In this document: positions 1-6,014 of the stretch, piece after piece
Layout of the letters: the number at the start of each line of letters is the position of its first letter
How positions within the stretch are numbered: the first letter of the stretch is position 1
Source of the DNA: JBDHRG01 sp039807445
GTDB lineage: Bacteria; Pseudomonadota; Gammaproteobacteria; Competibacterales; Competibacteraceae
Length of the DNA stretch: 8,014 nucleotides
Direction: 5' to 3'
Assembly (NCBI GenBank): GCA_039807445.1
Contig: JBDHRG010000170.1
Coordinates: 1-8,014 of the forward strand
Notes under the pieces: generated by a model
Seen by the model: the letters and a program-made list of their open reading frames with translations, nothing else
What the model was told of the DNA's origin: nothing
The model's database searches: none
Made by a program: the position numbers and the translations under genes

Positions 1-1235
1 TCCTCGAGGCGCATCTCGGCCAGGTCGCGCCCGGTGTCGACGCCCAGGCGCACCGCCTTGCCGACGACTTCGTGGGCGTCGCGGAACGGCAGGCCCTTGC
101 GCACCAGGTAGTCGGCCAGGTCGGTGGCGGTGGCGAAACCCTTCCTGGCCGAATCGACCATCGCCTCCTTGCGCGCGCGCAGCGCCGGGACCATGTCGGC
201 GAAGGCGTGCAGCGAGCCCAGCAGCGTGTCGACGGTGTCGAACAGCGGCTCCTTGTCTTCCTGGTTGTCCTTGTTGTACGCGAGCGGCTGGCCCTTCATC
301 AGCGTCAGCAAGCCCATCAGGTGGCCGTTGACGCGGCCGACCTTGCCGCGCACCAGCTCGGGCACGTCGGGGTTCTTCTTCTGCGGCATGATCGAGCTGC
401 CGGTGCAGAAGCGGTCGGGGATGTCGACGAAGCCGAACTGCGCCGAGGCCCACAGCACCAGCTCTTCGGAGAAGCGCGACAGGTGCGTCATCGTCAGTGC
501 GCTAGCGGCGGTGAATTCGATCGCGAAGTCGCGATCCGACACCGAGTCGAGCGAGTTCTCGGTGGGCCCGTCGAAGCCGAGCAGCGCCGCGCTGCGGTGG
601 CGGTCGATCGGGTAGGTGGTGCCGGCCAGCGCGGCGGCGCCGAGCGGGCTGACGTTCAGGCGCTTGCGGCAGTCGCGCAAGCGGCCGCTGTCGCGCCTGA
701 GCTGCTCGAACCAGGCCAGCAGGTGGTGGCCGAAGGTCACCGGCTGCGCCACCTGCAGGTGGGTGAAGCCGGGCATGATGGTGTCGGCTTCGCGCTCGGC
801 GAGTTCGACCAGCCCGGTCTGCAGCCGGGCGAGCTCGGCGAGCACGGCGTCGATCGCATCGCGCAGGTAGAGCCTGATGTCGGTCGCGACCTGGTCGTTG
901 CGGCTGCGCCCGGTGTGCAGGCGCTTGCCGGCGTCACCGATGCGCGCGGTCAGCCGCGCCTCGATGTTCATGTGCACGTCTTCGAGCGCGACCGACCACT
1001 CGAACTCGCCGCGCTCGATCTCGGCGCGGATGGCCTCGAGCCCTTCGACGATCGCGTCGCGGTCAGCGGCCGACAGCACGCCGGCCTCGGCCAGCATGGT
1101 CGCGTGCGCGATCGAGCCGGCGATGTCCTGGCGGTACATGCGCTGGTCGAACGGCACCGAGGCGGTGAATTCCTGCACGAAGGCGGAGGTCGCTTCGGTG
1201 AAGCGCCCGCCCCACTGCTGATTGGTCGTGCTCAT
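1..1235 (-). CDS. argH: Argininosuccinate lyase, C-terminus cut by window edge
   Basis: Catalyses the last step of arginine synthesis, splitting argininosuccinate into arginine and fumarate in the cytoplasm as a homotetramer. The 411 visible residues begin MSTTNQQWGGRF, the usual ArgH opening. They contain the substrate-binding segment HTGRSRNDQ (about 107-115), the catalytic-histidine motif THLQ (His159), and the fumarase/aspartase superfamily signature GSSIMPQKKNP (279-289) with the mobile-loop serine pair 280-281. The ATG at 1235 is chosen because it gives the canonical N-terminus; the ribosome site before it is weak (GGATCCAGGCC). The family is usually about 455-470 residues, so roughly 50 C-terminal residues lie outside the window. 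No frameshift or lost motif is seen. The upstream PEP-CTERM gene reads the same way but ends 97 bp earlier, and argH appears to have its own promoter, so the neighbours are probably unrelated in function. Confidence 0.99.
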   Translation of the reverse strand, partial: MSTTNQQWGGRFTEATSAFVQEFTASVPFDQRMYRQDIAGSIAHATMLAEAGVLSAADRDAIVEGLEAIRAEIERGEFEWSVALEDVHMNIEARLTARIGDAGKRLHTGRSRNDQVATDIRLYLRDAIDAVLAELARLQTGLVELAEREADTIMPGFTHLQVAQPVTFGHHLLAWFEQLRRDSGRLRDCRKRLNVSPLGAAALAGTTYPIDRHRSAALLGFDGPTENSLDSVSDRDFAIEFTAASALTMTHLSRFSEELVLWASAQFGFVDIPDRFCTGSSIMPQKKNPDVPELVRGKVGRVNGHLMGLLTLMKGQPLAYNKDNQEDKEPLFDTVDTLLGSLHAFADMVPALRARKEAMVDSARKGFATATDLADYLVRKGLPFRDAHEVVGKAVRLGVDTGRDLAEMRLE

Positions 1236-1272
1236 GGCCTGGATCCGCGTCCGCGAGGTGTCGAAGCGCCGC

Positions 1273-1278
1273 AGTATA
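1273..1278 (-). promoter_or_regulatory. Possible -10 box of the argH promoter
   Basis: On the minus strand the gap before argH holds TATACT, a five-of-six match to the sigma-70 -10 consensus and one of very few AT-rich spots in this GC-rich gap. Transcription would start near 1266, giving a leader of about 30 bases. No convincing -35 hexamer lies 16-18 bases upstream, so the call rests on the -10 box and its position alone. Confidence 0.4.
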
Positions 1279-1331
1279 TCGCGCCGCCGCTCGGGCCGAG
1301 CCGCGCGAGGTCCGTGCCACTTCCCCGCTCC

Positions 1332-2033
1332 TCAGCGCCGCCGCAGTGCGCGCGGCGCGAAGCCGAGCAGCAGCCCCGAAGCCCACAGCGCCAGCGTCGT
1401 GGGTTCGGGCACCGCGGCCAGCGCCTCGATGTCGTCGACGCCGAGCTGCGCCACGACTTCCGGCCCCGGGAAGCCGAGGGCCGGGCTGTGGAACAGCCGC
1501 ATCGCGGTCGTACCGCTCAGCGCCGCGAGCACCGAACCCAGCCCGGCGCTCAGGTCGTCGGGCGCGATCGGGAACACGACATCGGTCCAGCCGCTGCCGG
1601 CCGGCAGGATCACCGCCTCGGTCGAAAACGCGAGGTTGTTCGGCGGGCCGCCCATCGGGTCTTCGAACAGCAACCGCAGCGCGAGCTCGGTCGACCCGAA
1701 GTTGTTGAGCTGCATCGCGATTGCGCCGATCCCGGCGGCGACGAAATCGCCGGTCCACTGCGCGAGGTTGAGCACCGTCAGGCGGCTGCCGGCGCCGACG
1801 CCACCGACGGCGCTCAGCAGCAGGTAGTTGTCGTCGGCGCCGCCGGGGCCGCCGCTCGGGACATTGACCGGCGGCGCCGGGTGCTGCCCCATGCCGAGCA
1901 GGTTGACCAGCCAGCCCTGCGTGGTGCCGTCCTCGAAGGTGTCTTTCTGGCCCAGCGTCACGGCGGCCGCGGAATCCGGCCGGACCAGCGCGGACAGCAG
2001 CACGGCCGCCGCGAGCGCATGCGGAAACTTCAT
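1332..2033 (-). CDS. Secreted PEP-CTERM sorting-signal protein
   Basis: A 233-residue exported protein. Residues 1-24 form a signal peptide (MKFPHALAAAVLLSALVRPD then SAAA, likely cleaved after Ala24). The C-terminus is a textbook PEP-CTERM signal: VPEP at 208-211, a hydrophobic helix at about 212-225 and a terminal arginine cluster (RALRRR). In this family an exosortase in the inner membrane recognises and cleaves the signal and the protein is displayed or released, often with an exopolysaccharide matrix. The body (25-205) has no cysteine, is rich in Gly, Ala, Leu and Asp, and starts with DTFEDGTTQGW and a later WTGDF, resembling beta-sandwich glycan-binding modules; that resemblance is weak and the ligand is unknown. 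The ATG at 2033 is preferred over an upstream in-frame start at 2069 because AGGGGGGAG stands just before it and the signal peptide begins there. The co-polymerase gene ends 84 bp upstream in the same direction. No exosortase is in the window. Confidence 0.93.
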   Translation of the reverse strand: MKFPHALAAAVLLSALVRPDSAAAVTLGQKDTFEDGTTQGWLVNLLGMGQHPAPPVNVPSGGPGGADDNYLLLSAVGGVGAGSRLTVLNLAQWTGDFVAAGIGAIAMQLNNFGSTELALRLLFEDPMGGPPNNLAFSTEAVILPAGSGWTDVVFPIAPDDLSAGLGSVLAALSGTTAMRLFHSPALGFPGPEVVAQLGVDDIEALAAVPEPTTLALWASGLLLGFAPRALRRR

Positions 2034-2075
2034 GACTCCCCCCTTTGGCCGCTCTGGCCGGCGGCGCATCCGGAC

Positions 2076-2104
2076 ACTGTAGCAAGCGCTCCCGAACGCG
2101 CCAC
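2076..2104 (-). promoter_or_regulatory. Possible extended -10 promoter of the PEP-CTERM gene
   Basis: On the minus strand TGCTACAGT (2084-2076) fits an extended -10 element (TGn followed by a four-of-six -10 hexamer TACAGT). A 17-base spacer leads back to 2099-2104, where the -35 hexamer is poor (GTGGCG). Transcription would start near 2069, leaving a 36-base leader with the strong ribosome site. The weak -35 suggests either activator dependence or simple read-through from the upstream co-polymerase gene. Confidence 0.3.
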
Positions 2105-2115
2105 GTGGCGGCGCG
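2097..2115 (-). terminator. GC hairpin behind the co-polymerase gene, terminator or operator
   Basis: CGCGCC and GGCGCG pair as a six-base stem around a seven-base loop, starting three bases after the co-polymerase stop codon. The same spot also reads as a perfect 12-base palindrome, CGCCACGTGGCG (2099-2110). No T-run follows on the minus strand, so it is not a classical intrinsic terminator. It overlaps the expected -35 region of the PEP-CTERM gene and could instead be a protein-binding site. Confidence 0.35.
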
Positions 2116-2117
2116 CC

Positions 2118-4106
2118 TCACGCCACCGGCAGCGCCAGCGTGCGCAGCGCCGGGTGGACCCGGTCGATCCGCTCGAGCGTCAGCCCCGGCATCGGCGGCG
2201 ACAGCGCGCCGTATGCCGCGAGCAGCGCGTTGGGCAGCGGGCCGGCGATCCTCTTCAGCTCCGACAGCCGCACGCCCTGGCGCACCAGGAAAGCCAGGTA
2301 GCTGTGGCGCAGCGCGTCGGCATCGGCTTCGGCCGGCCGGGCGAGGCCGGCGTCGAACGCCGCGCAGACGATCCGCGCCGCCAGCGCTTCGCGCTCCGCC
2401 GGTTCGCCGTCGGCCTCGGCCCACAGCGGCGCGCTCGGCGCCCGCCCGGGCGCCAGCCGGGCCAGCGCGGCGTCCAGGGCGTCGGGCAGCGGCAGGGTCC
2501 GGGCGCCGGGCCCCGGCACCTGTACCGCGCCCGGGGCGAGGTCTTCCCAGCGCAGCGTGACCGCCTCGTCGACCGCCACGCCGGCGAGCAGCAGCATCGC
2601 CAGCGCACAGGTGTCCTCGTCGGCGGCGTCGAGCAGGGCCCGGACCTCGAGCGCCGAGAGCTCGCGCGGCAGCGTCTGCCCGGGCGCCGGTGCGGCGCGC
2701 GGCAGCGCCTCGCGCAGCGGCGCCGGATGCAGCCCCGCCGCGAACGGCGCGGCGAAGGCGTAGACCTGCGTCAGCCGTTCGGGAGCGCGCGTGCGCACGC
2801 GCGCGAACCATTCGTGCGCCAGCGCGCCGAGCAGCCCCAGCAGCGCCGCCCCGATCAGGCTGAACCCCGCGTCGCGCCCATAGCGGGGGTAGATCGGCGC
2901 GTCCGGCACGTAGGCACGCGCCATCACGCCGACCCGCGGGAACTGCCCCTGCCGGTCGACTTCCGCCTGCACCCGCCGCGCCCGGGTGTCGCGGTAGAGC
3001 TGCTCGAGCTGCTCCAAGTCCTTTTGCAGCGCATCGTGCTCGGCGAAACGCGCGGTGAAGCGGGCGGCCGCCTCCTTGTGCGCGCCGATGTCGGCCTCGA
3101 GCCGGGCGACGGCTGTATGCGCCGCCCGCAAGTCCTGCTCGGCGCCGGCGATCACGCTCTGGCGGCCGTCCTGCTGCAGGCGCTGGATCTGCCGCTCGAG
3201 CTGCTCGAGCTCGCGGACCGCGCCGGCCATGGGGGGATTGATGGCGATGTACTGCGGCGTGTATTCGCGCTGCAGCGCCTCGACCTGGGCGCGCAGCGTG
3301 CCTGCCTGGCGCTCGAGCGTGGCGAGCGTGGCGCGGTCCTGCTCGCGCACCAGCGGCTGGCCGAGCTCGGCGGCGGTGCGGATCGCCTCGAAGCGCGCCT
3401 CGGCGTCGGCCAGGGTCTGCGTCGCTTTGCTCAGCGCCTCGTTCAAGCCCTTCAGCCGCGCCAGCGCCTGGTTCTCTTCGCGCGCCATCGAGGTGATGTC
3501 GTGCACCTTGCGGAAACGTTCGAGCGCCTCGCGCTGCTCGGCGATCCGGCGCTCGAGCGCCTGCAGCTGCTGCCCGAGCCCGGTGTCGGCGCTGTCGGCG
3601 AGGCCCTGCCGGACGGCGGGCTGGCGCTCGAGGTAGACCTCGATCCAGGCGTTCACCAGCCGGGACACGAGCTGCGGATCGGCGCCGCGGGCGCTCAGCT
3701 CGAGCATGCCGGTCCCCTCGACCCGGGCGGCGCCGAGCAGGTCTTCGAGGGCGGAAACCGTGGCCGGAGCGCCGGGTTCGTCGGCCACGCGCGCGAGCAC
3801 CGCCGCCAGCAGCGCGTACTCGCCCAGCGCCTGGCGCTCGATCGCCGCGGCCTGGTCCGCATCCCGGGAGGCGTTCTCGGCGCTGCGCACGGCCGGCGGC
3901 TCGACCAGCAGGGTCGCGCTGCTGCGGTAGACCGCCGGGCGGGCGAAGGTATAGCTCAGGCCGACCGCGGCGGCGGCGAGGAACAGCCCGAGGAAGACCA
4001 CCAGGCTGCGCCGGTGCCGCGCCGCGGCCACCCGGGCGCCGTCGGGATCGGCGCCCGGGAAGGCGCGCCCCGGGATCACCTCGATCGAAGGGCTCACCGT
4101 TTGCAT
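2118..4106 (-). CDS. Wzz/GumC-type polysaccharide co-polymerase fused to a degenerate tyrosine-recombinase-like domain
   Basis: A 662-residue inner-membrane protein. In order: cytoplasmic N-tail; TM helix 1 (about 35-55); Wzz-type segment (YRSSATLLVEPPA from 60); long Gln/Glu/Arg-rich periplasmic coiled coils (about 177-242 and 254-387); a proline motif (YVPDAPIYPRYG, 399-410) and TM helix 2 (about 414-431). This is the plan of proteins that set the chain length of exported polysaccharides. After a linker (431-478) comes LSALEVRALLDAA (483-495), then AGVAVDEAVTLRWEDL (508-523) and DALRHSYLAFLVRQGVRLSE (597-616), closing with AGPLPNALLAAYG. These match the helices and boxes of tyrosine recombinases. 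Tyr632 lies 32 residues after Arg600, as Tyr279 does after Arg247 in XerD, but box-I Arg is Ala511, the HxxR His is Asp597 and the later His/Trp is Pro623, so catalysis is unlikely. There is no Walker-A kinase domain. The ATG at 4106 has GAGGAG ten bases upstream, better than the GTG at 4130. The co-polymerase half is secure; the recombinase reading is from motifs only. Confidence 0.93.
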   Translation of the reverse strand: MQTVSPSIEVIPGRAFPGADPDGARVAAARHRRSLVVFLGLFLAAAAVGLSYTFARPAVYRSSATLLVEPPAVRSAENASRDADQAAAIERQALGEYALLAAVLARVADEPGAPATVSALEDLLGAARVEGTGMLELSARGADPQLVSRLVNAWIEVYLERQPAVRQGLADSADTGLGQQLQALERRIAEQREALERFRKVHDITSMAREENQALARLKGLNEALSKATQTLADAEARFEAIRTAAELGQPLVREQDRATLATLERQAGTLRAQVEALQREYTPQYIAINPPMAGAVRELEQLERQIQRLQQDGRQSVIAGAEQDLRAAHTAVARLEADIGAHKEAAARFTARFAEHDALQKDLEQLEQLYRDTRARRVQAEVDRQGQFPRVGVMARAYVPDAPIYPRYGRDAGFSLIGAALLGLLGALAHEWFARVRTRAPERLTQVYAFAAPFAAGLHPAPLREALPRAAPAPGQTLPRELSALEVRALLDAADEDTCALAMLLLAGVAVDEAVTLRWEDLAPGAVQVPGPGARTLPLPDALDAALARLAPGRAPSAPLWAEADGEPAEREALAARIVCAAFDAGLARPAEADADALRHSYLAFLVRQGVRLSELKRIAGPLPNALLAAYGALSPPMPGLTLERIDRVHPALRTLALPVA

Positions 4107-4218
4107 GTACGCGCGTCTCCTCAAGGTCACGGCTCGCCGGAAAGGGTAGTCGGCCGCAGCCTGCGCGGCAGGTTTATCGGTCGAGCAGCCAGACGCCGGC
4201 GGCGAAGGGTGGCGAGCG

Positions 4219-4290
4219 TCAGCGTCGCGCGCCGATGCGGAAGTACGCCCGGAAGCCGAGCGTGATGCCGATCTCCAGTGCGATGTCCAT
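4219..4290 (-). CDS. Possible 23-residue small protein between trkH and the co-polymerase gene
   Basis: A short frame starts with ATG at 4290, has AAGGG seven bases upstream and ends with TGA at 4219. The peptide begins MDIALEIGITLGF and ends YFRIGARR, a short hydrophobic stretch followed by basic residues, which could sit on a membrane. I do not recognise it. A frame of this length is expected by chance in GC-rich DNA, so the only support is the ribosome site and amphipathic look. The ribosome site lies within the hairpin at 4294-4323 and could be masked by it. Confidence 0.15.
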   Translation of the reverse strand: MDIALEIGITLGFRAYFRIGARR

Positions 4291-4293
4291 GCC

Positions 4294-4323
4294 GGGGCCC
4301 TTGCCTGGATTGCCAGGCCCCCC
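4294..4323 (-). terminator. Hairpin downstream of trkH, possible weak terminator
   Basis: Nine bases past the trkH stop the DNA can fold with an inner six-base stem GCCTGG/CCAGGC around ATTG (4303-4318) and an outer GGGG/CCCC stem (4294-4297 with 4319-4322) separated by a short bulge. On the minus strand it is not followed by a T-run, so termination may be partial or rho-dependent. The rest of the 225-bp gap (4107-4331) holds the doubtful small frame, a small CCTGC/GCAGG hairpin at 4160-4172 in the co-polymerase leader, and no promoter I can identify. Confidence 0.4.
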
Positions 4324-4331
4324 GCAGGCGT

Positions 4332-5831
4332 TCAGCGCCAGAAGCTCGGCTGGAACAGCAGCAGCAGCGGGAACACTTCGAGGCGGCCGATCAGCATCGA
4401 CAGGTTCAGGATCCAGGTCGCGGCATCGTTCAGCGGCGCGAAGTTCGAAGCCGTCTCGCCGAGGCCGATGCCCATGTTGTTGAGGGTGCCGGCGACCGAG
4501 CCGAAGGCGGTGACCAGATCGACGCCGGTCGCCGCCACACCGAGCGAGCAGGCGATGTAGGCGAAGATGTACAGGAAGTAGAACGCCAGCACCGCCTGCA
4601 TCACGCGCTCGGGGATCACGCGACGGCCGAGCTTGACCGGGATCTGCGCCGTCGGCCGGATCAGCAGCTTCATCTCGCGCACGCTCTGGCGGTACAGCAT
4701 CAGGAAGCGCATCGCCTTGATGCCGCCGCAGGTCGAGCCGACGCAGCCGCCGAAGAAGCTCCCCAGCAGCAGCAGCAGCACGATCCACAGCGGCCAGTCG
4801 GGGTAGCCGCCGGTCGCCAGGCCGTTGTCGGTGATCACCGAGGCCGCCTGCATGAAGCCGTGGTGCACGGCCTGCCACAGCGGGAAGGTGCCGCTGAAGT
4901 ACAGCCCGGCGATGGTGATCGCGATGATCGTCCCCATCACCTTGAAGCAGAAGCGGAACTCTTCGTCGTCGAGCAGCGCGCGCAGGCTGCGGCTGCGCCA
5001 GGCGAAGAAGTACAGCGCGAAGTTGACCGCCGCCACCAGCGAGAAGATGCCGGCGACGAACTCGATCGCCGCACTCTGGTAGAAGCCGATGCTGGCGTCG
5101 CGGGTCGAGAAGCCGCCGAGCGCCAGCGTCGCGAAGCTGTGGCAGAGCGCGTCGAACCACCCCATGCCGGCGGCCTTGAACGCCAGCGTGCACAGCACGT
5201 TGAGGCCGACGTAGATGTACCAGAGGTTCTTCGCCGTCTCGGTGATACGCGGCGTGAGTTTTTCGTCCTTCATCGGCCCGGGGGTTTCGGCGCGGTAGAG
5301 CTGCATGCCACCGATGCCGAGCATCGGCAGCAGCGCCACCGCGAGCACGACGATACCCATGCCGCCGAGGAAGTTGAGCTGCGCACGGTAGTAGACGATC
5401 GCCTTCGGTAGCCTGTCGATGTCCGACAGCACCGTCGCGCCGGTGGTGGTCAGCCCCGACACCGCCTCGAACACCGCGTCGACCAGCGGCATGTGCGGCC
5501 GCTCGCCGAGCATGAACGGCAGCGCCGACAGCAGCGACAGCGTGAACCAGAACGCCACCACCACCAGGAAGCCGTCGCGGTTGCGCAGGTCGATCTTGTG
5601 CCGGCGCAGCGGCAGCCAGAACAGCAGCCCGCCGCCGAGCGTGTAGCCGAGCGTGTGCGCGAAGGGCAGGGCTGCGCCTTCGCCGTAGTACAGGTCGATC
5701 AGCATCGGCGGCAGCATCGTCACGCTGAACAGGATCAGCAGCAGCCCGAACAGCTGCAGGCTGGCCTTCAGCGGCGTGACCGGCAGTGGCAGTCCGACGC
5801 CGCCGGCGCGGGGTGTGGGCAGCGCGCTCAT
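4332..5831 (-). CDS. trkH: Trk-type potassium uptake channel subunit TrkH
   Basis: An integral inner-membrane protein of 499 residues that forms the K+ pathway of the Trk system; with the cytoplasmic NAD/nucleotide-binding TrkA ring it imports K+ for osmotic and pH control. The fourfold MPM repeat is visible through its pore loops: SGLTTTGAT (125-133), ATLALGGFST (234-243), SVITDNGLATGG (331-342) and GTLNNMGIGLG (448-458). Between them lie long hydrophobic helices, and the end GRLEVFPLLLLFQPSFWR is the standard TrkH C-terminus. Length is normal (E. coli 483). The third pore loop reads TDNGL rather than the TTTGA type of the first; I cannot tell whether this is lineage-typical. The ATG at 5831 is the only reasonable start but lacks a clear ribosome site, and an upstream 17-codon frame overlaps it as ATGA, suggesting translational coupling. 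No trkA is adjacent. The gene is divergent from the response regulator. Confidence 0.97.
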   Translation of the reverse strand: MSALPTPRAGGVGLPLPVTPLKASLQLFGLLLILFSVTMLPPMLIDLYYGEGAALPFAHTLGYTLGGGLLFWLPLRRHKIDLRNRDGFLVVVAFWFTLSLLSALPFMLGERPHMPLVDAVFEAVSGLTTTGATVLSDIDRLPKAIVYYRAQLNFLGGMGIVVLAVALLPMLGIGGMQLYRAETPGPMKDEKLTPRITETAKNLWYIYVGLNVLCTLAFKAAGMGWFDALCHSFATLALGGFSTRDASIGFYQSAAIEFVAGIFSLVAAVNFALYFFAWRSRSLRALLDDEEFRFCFKVMGTIIAITIAGLYFSGTFPLWQAVHHGFMQAASVITDNGLATGGYPDWPLWIVLLLLLGSFFGGCVGSTCGGIKAMRFLMLYRQSVREMKLLIRPTAQIPVKLGRRVIPERVMQAVLAFYFLYIFAYIACSLGVAATGVDLVTAFGSVAGTLNNMGIGLGETASNFAPLNDAATWILNLSMLIGRLEVFPLLLLFQPSFWR

Positions 5832-5881
5832 GGCGAGGGCATCCCCGGGCAGGCCGGGACGGGGCGGCGGTTTCGATGCAT
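5828..5881 (-). CDS. 17-codon leader frame overlapping the trkH start
   Basis: On the minus strand ATG at 5881 has AGGGAG five bases upstream, the best ribosome site in this gap. It encodes MHRNRRPVPACPGMPSP and stops with TGA at 5830-5828, sharing the bases ATGA with the trkH start. trkH itself has no good site, so ribosomes finishing the leader could restart on trkH. The peptide is Pro- and Arg-rich, which could slow ribosomes, but its sequence matches no leader I know. Chance occurrence is possible. Confidence 0.35.
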   Translation of the reverse strand: MHRNRRPVPACPGMPSP

Positions 5882-5949
5882 GCGCTCTCCCTGGTGCAGG
5901 TGTTGGACTTGGTTCTCGAGTCCGCCCGGCTTTTTGTATCGGCCCGACC

Positions 5950-5978
5950 TTGTCGTGCGGGAATCCGGGTTACAGAAT
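5950..5978 (+). promoter_or_regulatory. Possible sigma-70 promoter of the two-component operon
   Basis: TTGTCG (5950-5955) and CAGAAT (5973-5978) are separated by 17 bases; each matches four of six consensus bases. Transcription would start near 5985 and give a leader of about 30 bases. The -10 overlaps an imperfect dyad (5970-5983). The ribosome site before the regulator ATG is poor (TCGGGC), so translation may be inefficient. Confidence 0.4.
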
Positions 5979-5983
5979 CGTCA
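5970..5983. promoter_or_regulatory. Possible autoregulatory operator, TTACAGAATCGTCA
   Basis: The half-sites TTAC and GTCA form an imperfect inverted repeat (three of four positions) spaced by six bases, lying over the predicted -10 box about 30 bases before the regulator start. OmpR-family regulators often bind such sites upstream of their own operons. A single imperfect site is weak evidence. Confidence 0.22.
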
Positions 5984-6014
5984 TGAGTCCCACGTTCAGC
6001 ACTATACCTCGGGC

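Noticed and set aside
2118..2760. Recombinase-like region as evidence of a mobile element or integron
   Set aside because: It is in frame with a membrane protein, lacks most catalytic residues, and there are no attachment sites, flanking repeats or composition change.
1063..2811. 582-codon minus-strand open frame in another frame
   Set aside because: Overlaps parts of three real genes out of frame and is nearly pure Ala/Arg/Gly, typical of GC-rich shadow frames.
72..4265. 1397-codon plus-strand open frame
   Set aside because: It lies opposite three well-recognised genes, is codon-aligned antisense, is swollen with Arg, Gln, Gly and Ala, and has no recognisable domain.
4355..4780. CAG/AGC runs near 4359 and 4767
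   Set aside because: They are consecutive CTG leucine codons of trkH helices on the minus strand, not a repeat element.
4278..5411. 377-codon plus-strand open frame opposite trkH
   Set aside because: Codon-aligned antisense of trkH with the same low-complexity composition (Glu, Gln, Arg, Ala); no domain.
5905..5935. GGACT/AGTCC hairpin followed by a T-run in the divergent gap
   Set aside because: Only five pairs with a nine-base loop, and the T-run is seven bases away from the stem; no plus-strand gene ends here to be terminated.
5493..6014. N-terminal extension of the response regulator frame back to 5493
   Set aside because: This part is antisense of trkH plus the promoter gap; the receiver domain begins exactly at the ATG at 6015.
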